Positions 41,937-50,025 of a DNA stretch of 52,011 nt are shown in pieces. Source of the stretch: a bacterium (lineage in GTDB: Bacteria; Patescibacteriota; Saccharimonadia; Saccharimonadales; AWTP1-31); the NCBI GenBank assembly GCA_030426125.1, contig JAUHZB010000006.1:1-52011 (forward strand), read 5' to 3'. The notes below the pieces were generated by a model. That model was not told where the DNA came from. It did not search any database and worked only from the letters and a program-made list of their open reading frames with translations. Position numbers and translations under genes: made by a program. How positions within the stretch are numbered: the first letter of the stretch is position 1; each line of letters starts with the position of its first letter.

Positions 41937-42419
41937 CTACTTCTTATTCTTTTCCATTTCATTACGAACTACAACTGCAACCAAAGATGTAATGATAGTT
42001 GTTACTGGTAAGGTACTCCAAAACTTGTCCCACTTTTGGTCGCTAGTAGATTCAAAGCCGTTATCTGCATAGGTTATACAACTACCTCGTGGATCGTCAT
42101 CGTATTCTTCGCACGAGGGTCTTCCAAGGTTAATAGCCAGGAACCCACTAATTACTATTGCTGCGATAAATCCAACTATCAAAAATGGCAACAACTTTCC
42201 TTTTTCGGCATCCCTCTTTATCCATTCCCAGCCGAATGCGCCAACCAACAGCACTACACATATTACAGCTCCGATACCAAGCCCCCACAGAAACCCAGAT
42301 ATGGGGCTAGAATCACCTAAGAACTCCAGAATCGCACCCATGACACCGAACATAAACACGGGGATCAACATTAGCAGATAAAGTGCCTTCGGCATTTCTT
42401 TGTTTTTGTTTTCTGGCAT
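41937..42419 (-). CDS. multi-pass membrane protein of unknown function
   Basis: Not recognised. The 160-residue product has about four hydrophobic helices (about 13-32, 43-64, 78-97 and 130-148), a Cys-containing outer loop (GRPSCEEYDDDPRGSCITYA) that may hold a disulfide, and a basic C-terminus (RNEMEKNKK). It is coupled to the SDR gene upstream by a one-base overlap, and precedes the nuclease-like gene by 21 bases. Confidence 0.65.
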   Translation of the reverse strand: MPENKNKEMPKALYLLMLIPVFMFGVMGAILEFLGDSSPISGFLWGLGIGAVICVVLLVGAFGWEWIKRDAEKGKLLPFLIVGFIAAIVISGFLAINLGRPSCEEYDDDPRGSCITYADNGFESTSDQKWDKFWSTLPVTTIITSLVAVVVRNEMEKNKK

Positions 42420-43078
42420 TAGCTAGCAGACTTTCGGTTAATGATTATCTCCGTAACTTCCATACTCTTTGGCAATTCGGTAATTTGCTTAACAAAGGTG
42501 GCTATATCAGATGGATTCATCCAGTTCTCTGGGTCTGAGATGTCTTTGCCAGTAACCTTCTTAGCAATATCTGAATTAAAACCACCGACACACAAACTCA
42601 CAACACGATTAGTGTCTTTAAGCTCAATTTGCAAGTTCTGACTGAAGCCTCGCATAGCCCACTTTGAAGCACCATAGGCAGCTTGGTCAGGATATGCCTT
42701 CAGTCCAACTGTAGATGCAACATTAACAATATCTGTACGATCATTCTTTAGCCGTTCTGCAAGGCCTGAAACAAGCAACATGGCAGCTCTTACATTAACC
42801 CCAAAAGTTCGGTCAATCTCACTAGCGGAAATACTATCTAATGACTCAAGACTCATTACACCTGCACAATTTACAAGTAACTCAATCGGCTCCCCCATTG
42901 CCAAAATCCGCTCAACCGTCTTTGTAATTTCTTGTTCCAGCAATAAGTCAGTCAGCAAATTATCATCAGCATACTCGCTTTTTCGACGTGATACATTGAC
43001 TACTTTCTTACCTGATTCTTTGTATGTTTTCGCAAGCTCAAGACCCAGTCCATCACTTGCCCCTGTAATAATTATCAT
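42419..43078 (-). CDS. short-chain dehydrogenase/reductase
   Basis: NAD(P)-dependent oxidoreductase of 219 residues, classical SDR type: cofactor loop TGASDGLG (5-12), NCAGVMS, catalytic Ser in NVASTVG, and YGASKWA with Tyr and Lys. The Arg-rich end of beta 2 (VNVSRRKS) suggests NADP preference. Substrate unknown. It is the first gene of a group of three (SDR, membrane protein, nuclease-like) reading leftward. Confidence 0.9.
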   Translation of the reverse strand: MIIITGASDGLGLELAKTYKESGKKVVNVSRRKSEYADDNLLTDLLLEQEITKTVERILAMGEPIELLVNCAGVMSLESLDSISASEIDRTFGVNVRAAMLLVSGLAERLKNDRTDIVNVASTVGLKAYPDQAAYGASKWAMRGFSQNLQIELKDTNRVVSLCVGGFNSDIAKKVTGKDISDPENWMNPSDIATFVKQITELPKSMEVTEIIINRKSAS

Positions 43079-43218
43079 AAATTAATGATAACAGCGAAAA
43101 TTAGTAATTTCCAGATACAACATATTTATCTTGCACACAAATTACTATTGATGGGCAAAACTACAGCTCAAATTAAAAGAACCCTAGAAAGGGTTCGTAA
43201 ATCGAATAATTTCATTCA

Positions 43219-43295
43219 TGGTCGGGGTGAAAGGACTTGAACCTTCGACCTCCGCGTCCCAAACGCGGCGCGCTAGCCAACTGCGCCACACCCCG
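43219..43295 (-). tRNA. tRNA-Pro (anticodon TGG)
   Basis: Acceptor CGGGGTG/CACCCCG, anticodon arm CCGCG-TTTGGGA-CGCGG with TGG at 34-36, T-arm with GGTTCAAGTCC, discriminator A and encoded CCA. TATAAT at 43324-43329 is its likely -10. The rest of 43079-43388 has no gene. Confidence 0.95.
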
Positions 43296-43388
43296 ATAGG
43301 TGTGATAATAAAATAACTCCGACATTATAGCAGAGTTAACAGCGGTCAGTACAGCCCTCGTCTATTTTCTCCAAATATTGTTTAAAAT

Positions 43389-44027
43389 CTAAAGATCAAT
43401 ATCTACCGGCTTATTGTTTTCAATCACAATAAACTTGGTGTTTTTTTGAGACAAACTATCCGCAAACCTACTGTATACGCTATCCTTCCACTGCTGATTC
43501 CACATCCAATCGTGCACTGGAATAACGTATTTAGGCGCTAATTGTAATGCCTTATCTAATGCCATTACAGTTGTACCCCAAGGTGCTTGTACCGGGAGCA
43601 GTAGAATATCTTTAGATGCGGATATATCTAGAGTGTCACCAACTATACTAAGTTTATCTTGGTAGTCTACTCTTAGGTTCTTACAGTTATTACCAAATGG
43701 TTCAACTTCAGCATGGTCCATCTCAGTAACTGTAAAGCCATCAACTGATTCATTAGTCAGTTTAGCTACTCCATAGGCACGTAAGGCCTCATGAGCGTCA
43801 GAAGCTGCGATCCATTGAGCATCCGGGAATTTACCTACTAAGGCTTCAACGAACGGCTTAGCTAAATGATCGCCGTGCTTATGAGTAGCAATAACTGCAT
43901 CTAGTTTTGGTAGGTTACTAAGCTCAATCCCCCCGAAATTCCAAGCCTGAATGCCGGGATCAATTAAAAAACAAAACTGCCCGTCTTCTACTAAAACGCA
44001 GGAATGCTCAAATTTTGTTATCTTCAT
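43389..44027 (-). CDS. metallo-beta-lactamase-fold hydrolase (UlaG-like)
   Basis: Soluble hydrolase of 212 residues. The zinc motif THKHGDHL (about 49-56, HxHxDH) is intact, with a preceding DPGIQAW, a later Asp in VDYQDKLSIVGDTLD, and His in VIPVHDWMWN. It resembles UlaG/YtnP-like beta-lactamase_3 enzymes; the substrate is not assigned. No partner overlaps. Confidence 0.88.
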   Translation of the reverse strand: MKITKFEHSCVLVEDGQFCFLIDPGIQAWNFGGIELSNLPKLDAVIATHKHGDHLAKPFVEALVGKFPDAQWIAASDAHEALRAYGVAKLTNESVDGFTVTEMDHAEVEPFGNNCKNLRVDYQDKLSIVGDTLDISASKDILLLPVQAPWGTTVMALDKALQLAPKYVIPVHDWMWNQQWKDSVYSRFADSLSQKNTKFIVIENNKPVDIDL

Positions 44028-44091
44028 GTATACCCCTTTTCTAATATATTATCTTTACTTATGTACTGAGTTTACTGAGCATGCTATAAAG

Positions 44092-44274
44092 TCAGAACTT
44101 ATTCTTATAGTTCTGGCCGAAGGCCCCAGTAATAGCGGCTAGTAAGAAAATGATGAAGGCGATTAGAAATTTAGCTAGTATAGCTAAGACAATTGATACG
44201 GCTATCATGACCAGGGCTATAGTAATTAACTGGTGCTGTAGCTTAGGTTCTGGTGGTATATCTATATCTGACAT
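44092..44274 (-). CDS. small membrane protein
   Basis: 60 residues, one long or two short hydrophobic helices (QLITIALVMIAVSIVLAILA and LIAFIIFLLAAITGAF), acidic start and basic tail NYKNKF. Not recognised. It sits between the hydrolase gene and rny on the same strand. Confidence 0.55.
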   Translation of the reverse strand: MSDIDIPPEPKLQHQLITIALVMIAVSIVLAILAKFLIAFIIFLLAAITGAFGQNYKNKF

Positions 44275-44342
44275 ATATCCTCTATAAGATATTATACACC
44301 CTTAAAACCGATTCAATCTCGGAGACTAAAATTGTTGCCTAA

Positions 44343-45857
44343 CTACTTAGCGAATTCTATAGCTCGAGTTTCCCGAATTACATTAACTTTAATCGTTCCT
44401 GGATACTGCATAGTACTTTCGATCTTAGTAGCTATATCTCTAGCTAGCTTTATGGCTGAAAGATCATCTACGTTATTTGGTTTTACGAAAACTCGCACTT
44501 CACGTCCAGCACTAATAGCGTATGACTTATCTATACCATTAAATCCATTAGCAATGTTTTCTAGTTCTTTCATACGCTCTGCGAAGTTCTCAGCCGAGAT
44601 ATTCCTTGCCCCCGGGCGAGCCGCACTTATAGCATCTACTACTCGAACAATAACGGCTTCAGTACTAGTGGTATCAACATCATCGTGGTGCTGTTCAGCA
44701 GCCAGAGCAACTGCTTCCGGTGCTCCATACTTACGAAGCATTTCACCACTAATGTGATGGTGCTTGCCTTCCATCTTGTGAGTTAGGGCTTTTCCAAGAT
44801 CATGGACTAGGGCTGCATACTTAGTGACCTTAACGTCAGCACCAACCTCTTCAGCTATGATACCGGCTATATGGGCCATTTCAGTGGAGTGTTTTAGGAC
44901 GTTTTGCCCATAACTAGTTCTAAACTTAAGTTCTCCTAATAGCTGTAATACTTCTTTTGGAATTCCAAGTACTCCAACTTCCCTGGCTGCATCTTCACCA
45001 GCTCTAGTAATTTCTTTTTGAACATTAGTCTGTGCTTTGGCGACCACTTCTTCGATTCTACCCGGGTGAATACGACCATCTTTCATTAGCATTTCTAGAG
45101 CTACCTTGGCTACCTCACGGCGAACCGGGTCAAAAGAACTAAGGATAATCATACCAGGAGTATCATCTACCATGATATCTACTCCAGTAGCTCGCTGAAG
45201 GGCTTGGATGTTGCGTCCTTCTTTTCCAATTATTCGACCCTTCATTTCTTCGTCTTCTAACTTAACAGCTGATACTGTCCGTTCAGTTGTTACATCACTA
45301 GCCATTCGTTCCATGGCTGCTGTGATAATAACGGCGGCTTTTTCTTCAGCAGCGTCTTGAGCTTCGTTCTGTAGCTTGGCTACAAGTCCAGTTAGATCAC
45401 TCTTAATGTCTCTCTCTGTCATTTTCATTAGCTTGTCAGCAGCGTCTTCTTTAGTTAGTTTTGCAACTTTCTCTAGCTTCTCTTGCTGTTTCTTACGAAT
45501 TTCACGAATTTCGTTTTTCAGTTCTTCAACTTCGTCTTCACCTTTACGAAGCTTTTCATTACGCTTATCTAGCTGATCTAGCTTTTTGTCCAAAGTTTCT
45601 TGGCGCTCTAGAATTTTATCTTCTAGAACTTTTAGTTCTTTTCGGCGACTTTGCTCATCTTTTCTAGCATCATCGGCTAACTTCTTAGCTTCATCTCTCG
45701 CATCCTGTATTTGTTTGTCTGCCTCTTTCTTAGCTTTCTTCAGCTCTTTGTTAGCAGCCTCTTGAGCGCTACCTAATTTCTTTTTTGTTACTACTGTGCT
45801 GGTACCAAAACCAACACCAAGGCCAACCAAAGCTAGGCCAATGGTTATAGGATCCAT
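44343..45857 (-). CDS. rny: ribonuclease Y
   Basis: Membrane-bound endoribonuclease of RNA decay, 504 residues. N-terminal helix anchor (ITIGLALVGLGVGFGTSTVV), long coiled coil (about 30-170), KH domain with GRIIGKEGRNIQALQ, and HD domain with HDLGKALTHKMEG and HHISGEM, then ATKIESTMQYPGTIKVNVIRE. All parts are full length. In a genome of this kind it is probably the main mRNA decay nuclease. GAAAGGAA lies before the ATG. Confidence 0.96.
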   Translation of the reverse strand: MDPITIGLALVGLGVGFGTSTVVTKKKLGSAQEAANKELKKAKKEADKQIQDARDEAKKLADDARKDEQSRRKELKVLEDKILERQETLDKKLDQLDKRNEKLRKGEDEVEELKNEIREIRKKQQEKLEKVAKLTKEDAADKLMKMTERDIKSDLTGLVAKLQNEAQDAAEEKAAVIITAAMERMASDVTTERTVSAVKLEDEEMKGRIIGKEGRNIQALQRATGVDIMVDDTPGMIILSSFDPVRREVAKVALEMLMKDGRIHPGRIEEVVAKAQTNVQKEITRAGEDAAREVGVLGIPKEVLQLLGELKFRTSYGQNVLKHSTEMAHIAGIIAEEVGADVKVTKYAALVHDLGKALTHKMEGKHHHISGEMLRKYGAPEAVALAAEQHHDDVDTTSTEAVIVRVVDAISAARPGARNISAENFAERMKELENIANGFNGIDKSYAISAGREVRVFVKPNNVDDLSAIKLARDIATKIESTMQYPGTIKVNVIRETRAIEFAK

Positions 45858-46069
45858 AGAATTCCTTTCATGATTCAGATAACAAAGACATCACTATCAC
45901 ATCTTTAGTCTTATTGATATCTGTTAGTTCAGTTTAATAAATATCACACGTGGACGCTAGAATAAGTCTCTTGTCCTGTGCTTAATTATAGATCAAGATT
46001 AATACATCGACAAACGATAACTATTTTCTAGCATTTGATAGCCTAGTACTACAGGCCTATTGTTAGCTG

Positions 46070-47590
46070 CTAGTTTGCTTCAATGCGACGTAAAGCTGCA
46101 TTAATTACAAAGTCTGGCTCAAAGCCAATTCCAACGGTTCGCTCAACTCGCCCGCCAACTGCTGATGCGCGATAATTAACTAGTTGTCCACTGGGAATTT
46201 CTTTAGATAACTGAACCGATCCGCCATCTGTCCCAAGATCTTTGTGATAATACGCTTTCACTAAAGATGGCCTATGAACTTCGTTATCTAAGCTAGAGAG
46301 CTTTTCTCCTGCTGGTAATATTTCAGCCTCCTCTAATAGAATTTCTAAAGCTTGATCACTTAAAACAGGCTGTAAGCCCCCGGCCTTTTCTATTTGAGCA
46401 CTACGCTCAGATTGTTCCGGTAATTCATATCTAGTACCGGCTCGGTCCTCGCGTTTGCCGTTCCCTAAATCAATAGACAAAGGCACACTATAAACTAAGT
46501 CACGATCAGTCCCACCTTGTAGTCCTATTAAATATCGCAAGCGATTTGCGTCTGGCTCTCCAGGGCGTTTAAACAATGGCAATTCGGTTGGATCTTTAAT
46601 AATATCAGTAGCTTGATCGATCAATTTATGCAGTCTCTGTGTCTGTTCAGCTACCAACTCAGCGTCTTCATTAAGTCCAGCCTCTTCTAATCTAGTTTTA
46701 ATGGCATCAAGTTTTTTGAAAACTAGTGCTTCAGGCGATTTTTCTTTATCTGCCAAAGCCTCTTCTTCAGCAGTATTTCGAACTCTTTCACTAATTGTGT
46801 CTATAGTCTTTTGCTCCTCAGGACTCAATTCTTTTGGCATACCGTGCATTAGTTTCGCAACGGCCTTATCACCAGCCCTAGTTACTTCTTTGTCGAGCTC
46901 ATCAATAGCTTCAGAGGAAGAAGAATCGGTTTCCGGGGAGATGTTGCCGCTAGCCATTTCTGAAATAGAGTCTTCAGCCTGCTCTGGCTCACCTTCAGAA
47001 GTAAGCATCGGTCTGTTTCCTTCACCAAGGTCGATAACTTCTTCATCTGATGCTGGCTTGTCGGGTTCTTGCTCATTATCAACACCGAGTGCGACGTCAC
47101 CAATCTCTTCAGCTGTCTCAGGGTCCGACGGTAGACTATCGGTTACCTGTCTTTCAGGGGTAGGATTACCGTCAACTCCAGGTTGTGGCGGTACCGATAT
47201 CTCATCAGCTCCTGGTTGAGGCGGTATAGATATTCTATCAGTAGCTACCTCCGGAGTTGTTATACCTATTTGCCTGGCATTTCCTGTAGACGAATCAGTT
47301 TCTTCTGTTTCTGGCGCCGGTGGAATTGATACTTCAGCTTTAGATTCCGGCATATCAACTACATGTGGTTCATCCATAGCATCACCAACAGTAGGTTGAT
47401 GGTGTCCTAAACCACCACTGCTCTCTATGGTTACTGGAGATTCAGATCGATCCAAATCAGGGTCAACTGGAGAAGATGCTATTAAATCAATTTCTTCAGG
47501 ATTTGGCACACCGGCACCTGCTGATGGTTGTGGTGGTATATTAGCTGATGGCGCAATAACATCGTCCATCCTTATATTTCCGTCATTCAT
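46070..47590 (-). CDS. acidic Pro-rich protein of unknown function
   Basis: Not recognised. The 506-residue product has a disordered first 250 residues, highly acidic with repeated IPPQP/SVPPQPG boxes (near 17-22, 92, 120-140), then a helical segment (ERVRNTAEEEALADKEKSPE, about 265-330) and a folded C-terminal domain (about 340-500) with GGTDRDLVYSVPLSIDLGNG and WYHK-like stretches. No signal peptide or membrane segment is seen, so it is probably cytoplasmic. It lies between rny and the sortase gene. Confidence 0.7.
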   Translation of the reverse strand: MNDGNIRMDDVIAPSANIPPQPSAGAGVPNPEEIDLIASSPVDPDLDRSESPVTIESSGGLGHHQPTVGDAMDEPHVVDMPESKAEVSIPPAPETEETDSSTGNARQIGITTPEVATDRISIPPQPGADEISVPPQPGVDGNPTPERQVTDSLPSDPETAEEIGDVALGVDNEQEPDKPASDEEVIDLGEGNRPMLTSEGEPEQAEDSISEMASGNISPETDSSSSEAIDELDKEVTRAGDKAVAKLMHGMPKELSPEEQKTIDTISERVRNTAEEEALADKEKSPEALVFKKLDAIKTRLEEAGLNEDAELVAEQTQRLHKLIDQATDIIKDPTELPLFKRPGEPDANRLRYLIGLQGGTDRDLVYSVPLSIDLGNGKREDRAGTRYELPEQSERSAQIEKAGGLQPVLSDQALEILLEEAEILPAGEKLSSLDNEVHRPSLVKAYYHKDLGTDGGSVQLSKEIPSGQLVNYRASAVGGRVERTVGIGFEPDFVINAALRRIEAN

Positions 47591-47653
47591 CTGTTTATTT
47601 CCTGTTTAGCTTAAGCATATACTATGAAAATTAAGCAAATCTGTCAATTTCGC

Positions 47654-48544
47654 TCAGATCTGTGATGCATATATCACTAATCTTTCCGGATAGTCGTTAC
47701 TGGTTGAATTTAGCTCACCAGTGCAGGTTATTAGATTTAATCCTGGCTTTCCTTCTTCGATTGGAAGCATAGCTTTGGCCATATCAGTCTCCTCAGTAGG
47801 TGTTACAGCGCTACTAACCACCTCGTACTTGAAAGTCTTGCCATCTCCGCGTTCAACTTCAATAATGTCACCAATAGCTAAAGTCTTTAGGCCGAAAAAT
47901 GCACCCTCAGTGGTTGGACCATGGACATGCCCATCAATTAGCATCGCGCCGGCTTGACCAGGTTTACTACTTTGGTTATACCAGCCTGTGTCATAAACAT
48001 TTCCTGGAGCCATTAGAGTTCCTTTATTGTCGAGGCCCATATTTATTATCCTAGATTTAACGCCTAGCTTATCTATGGATAAAATTCTAGGCATATCTGG
48101 GGCGACTTGGTAGCTAGCTAGATCATCATCGCTGGGCTTTTGTTCGACCGGTATCTCTCCATCCTCCTGGTTAGCTACTGCTTGAACCTGAGCTTCAACA
48201 TTCTTATTGGTTCTAAAGCCCATAAAGGCCACACCCAGACCAGCCATAAAGACAATTACAGCCATAGCGGTTATTACTCTAGGCATAGTTAGTAGTCGCT
48301 GCTTTTGCTTGGCAGCAACAGGACGAGCGGTAATGTTGCGTTGAATAACCTGAGATTGGCTAACCCGCTTAACTGGCGGTCGTACTGGAGCTGATGCCAC
48401 TGGAGTGGTTTTCATTTCTTGAATATCACTAATTAACTGCCTTGCCACCACACTAGGTTTAGTGGACATGTACGAACCCCGTCCGAATTGTTTAAATCGG
48501 CCATTGAACGTGGGATTGTCTAAACCTATTTTTTCTTGTGACAT
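47654..48544 (-). CDS. sortase (transpeptidase for LPXTG proteins)
   Basis: Membrane-anchored sortase that cleaves LPXTG-like signals and joins proteins to peptidoglycan. Product of 296 residues with a long basic cytoplasmic part (about 1-85), one membrane helix (VITAMAVIVFMAGLGVAFMGF, about 90-110) and the catalytic domain: His 206 in IDGHVHGP, Cys 274 in LITCTGE, Arg 288 in PERLVIY. The three catalytic residues are present. Closest by motif to class D/E enzymes. An obvious substrate is the LPDTG protein at 12261-13373, 35 kb away. Confidence 0.92.
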   Translation of the reverse strand: MSQEKIGLDNPTFNGRFKQFGRGSYMSTKPSVVARQLISDIQEMKTTPVASAPVRPPVKRVSQSQVIQRNITARPVAAKQKQRLLTMPRVITAMAVIVFMAGLGVAFMGFRTNKNVEAQVQAVANQEDGEIPVEQKPSDDDLASYQVAPDMPRILSIDKLGVKSRIINMGLDNKGTLMAPGNVYDTGWYNQSSKPGQAGAMLIDGHVHGPTTEGAFFGLKTLAIGDIIEVERGDGKTFKYEVVSSAVTPTEETDMAKAMLPIEEGKPGLNLITCTGELNSTSNDYPERLVIYASQI

Positions 48545-48573
48545 TTTTGTTTTCTAGCTTATGCTTAGACACA

Positions 48574-48603
48574 TAATACTTAATTAATTACAGCGTTGTC
48601 AAG
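48574..48603 (-). promoter_or_regulatory. promoter of the sortase gene
   Basis: Minus strand TTGACA, 18-base spacer, TATTAT, followed within about 5 bases by CTAAGCATAA (TTATGCTTA at 48559-48567 on the other strand). About 28 bases then lead to the ATG. Confidence 0.65.
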
Positions 48604-48624
48604 GTGAAAGAAAATCCAGGAAGA

Positions 48625-49068
48625 TTATTTTTTCTGCTGTGTAATGTGAACTGGCTGACCATAAAGCGGAGATACAAAACTACCACTTCTACTTCTTTGG
48701 GAGTCAGAGCTGTTCTTGGTTAATTTATCTATCCCGTCTTTAGCCCACTCTGACGTAACAGTAGAAGCATTGTCGCTAGGAGTGCCGCCAACAGAAACAA
48801 CCGGTATATCTAAACCACTTGCCAGAGAGTTAGCTAGGCTAGCTCCTATACGTAGCCCGGTAAAGCTTCCTGGTCCTTCAAAAAATACTATTCCTTCAAT
48901 GTCTGCCCAAGCCTTATTCTCTGCTTTGAGCAACTCTTCTAACTGTTTGTGAATAGTTTCAGCCAACTTACGATGCGCCTGCCAGCGAATAGTCTTAATT
49001 TCCGTAGTATCTTCAAACAGACCGATCTCAGCCTGCGGATTATCTGTCTTAAGAGTCAAAATTAACAT
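48625..49068 (-). CDS. tsaB: tRNA threonylcarbamoyladenosine protein TsaB (short form)
   Basis: Subunit that activates TsaD in t6A synthesis. The N-terminal actin-like part is recognisable: LILTLKTDNPQAEIGLF, KLAETIHKQLEELL, FFEGPGSFTGLRIGASLANSLASG, then IPVVSVGG. At 147 residues it is far shorter than the usual about 220-240, lacking most of the second domain; the tail is low-complexity (SSDSQRSRSGS). Reduced TsaB is plausible for a small genome. It lies in the same stretch as tsaE (49552-50034). Confidence 0.85.
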   Translation of the reverse strand: MLILTLKTDNPQAEIGLFEDTTEIKTIRWQAHRKLAETIHKQLEELLKAENKAWADIEGIVFFEGPGSFTGLRIGASLANSLASGLDIPVVSVGGTPSDNASTVTSEWAKDGIDKLTKNSSDSQRSRSGSFVSPLYGQPVHITQQKK

Positions 49069-49142
49069 AGGGAAGATTATACACCTACAAGCCAGACCAA
49101 ACCATTTAATCTAACAATTGAACTAATAAACAAATGGTTAAC

Positions 49143-49496
49143 CTATAGGGCTTGGTATATAATGAATATCACTACCAATACGGCTACTACTGAAATAACA
49201 GCAACTATCGGCATCATCATATTTTTCTTAGGTCCGCTACTACTAGCGGAATTCATTGGCATGCTTCCCGAGGCCGGAGAAGCTGGCGCTTCTGGAGCTT
49301 TTGGTTCATCCATCTTTGGTGGCATCGCTGGTCCACCGCTTACTGGATTTGGGCCTGCTGGTTTGGGAGCCGGATCAGCTGGCATACTGCCTGCTGGTAC
49401 TTCTGGAGCTTTTGGTCCTTCTGGCGCTGGAGGCATTGCTGGCCGTCCGTTTGCTGGGCTAGGATTCGGGCTAGGGTTTGCTGATGATGGGTCCAT
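49143..49496 (-). CDS. Pro/Ala-rich tail-anchored membrane protein
   Basis: 117 residues, first 90 low-complexity Pro/Ala/Gly/Ser with near-repeated GGPAMPP/GRPAMPP and GPKAPE/EPKAPE boxes, then a C-terminal membrane helix (MPIVAVISVVAVLVVIFIIY). The N-terminus is probably cytoplasmic or extracellular by topology that I cannot fix. Not recognised. It lies between tsaB and tsaE. Confidence 0.6.
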   Translation of the reverse strand: MDPSSANPSPNPSPANGRPAMPPAPEGPKAPEVPAGSMPADPAPKPAGPNPVSGGPAMPPKMDEPKAPEAPASPASGSMPMNSASSSGPKKNMMMPIVAVISVVAVLVVIFIIYQAL

Positions 49497-49551
49497 AAAA
49501 ATTTTCTTCCTTGTTATGTTTATCTATATAACTAAAGTATAGCAAGGAATG

Positions 49552-50025
49552 TCAATCTGCAAAAACATAAGCTAGGGCAGACGGATATTTAATGCTTAAT
49601 CGACGATCATTGTCGGCTTCGCCACCACTAATTTCAATAAATATTCGCTCTTCTGGTAATACCTGCTTGACCACTTCGGCCCACTCTACAATTACCACCG
49701 TGTCTTTATCTTCCAGAGCCTCAGCTATTTCGTGTTGCATAATGCCGGCGTCTGACAAGCGGTAAAAATCATAGTGGAATATCTGCTTACTGGGCTTACT
49801 CTCGGAGACGTAGACCTTACTAACAGTAAAAGTTGGACTACTGACCCTGTCTTTACTACCCAAACCTTCAGCAATCCCTCTTACCAGGGTTGTTTTTCCG
49901 CCACCAAGGTCGCTGACCAACTCAATAACTTCACCGCCTTTAAGTTTACTTCCGATCTTTTTGCCGATTCGAACGGTTTCCTCGGAGTCGGCTGAAGAGA
50001 TTTCCAATGTCTGTACGGTACTCAT
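49552..50025 (-). CDS. tsaE: tRNA threonylcarbamoyladenosine ATPase TsaE
   Basis: Small ATPase of the t6A complex. Walker A is DLGGGKTTLVRGIAEGLG (about 43-60), then SSPTFTVSKVY, FHYDFYRLSD and VVIVEWAEVV, all typical. The frame opens at 50034; ATG at 50025 (MSTVQTLEISS) gives 157 residues, the usual size. It overlaps the end of the upstream lamin-tail gene by 80 bases, in a different frame, which is unusually long. Partner tsaB is close; tsaD was not seen here. Confidence 0.92.
   Translation of the reverse strand: MSTVQTLEISSADSEETVRIGKKIGSKLKGGEVIELVSDLGGGKTTLVRGIAEGLGSKDRVSSPTFTVSKVYVSESKPSKQIFHYDFYRLSDAGIMQHEIAEALEDKDTVVIVEWAEVVKQVLPEERIFIEISGGEADNDRRLSIKYPSALAYVFAD

Noticed and set aside
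45858-46069. Gene between rny and the acidic protein
   Set aside because: No frame with start and ribosome-binding site was found; probably promoter region of rny.
46701-47219. Rightward 172-residue Ser-rich frame
   Set aside because: Composition reflects the antisense of an acidic gene; no start signals.
49162-49542. Rightward 126-residue frame over the Pro-rich gene
   Set aside because: It is the reverse-strand shadow of a biased Pro/Ala/Gly gene and has no ribosome-binding site.
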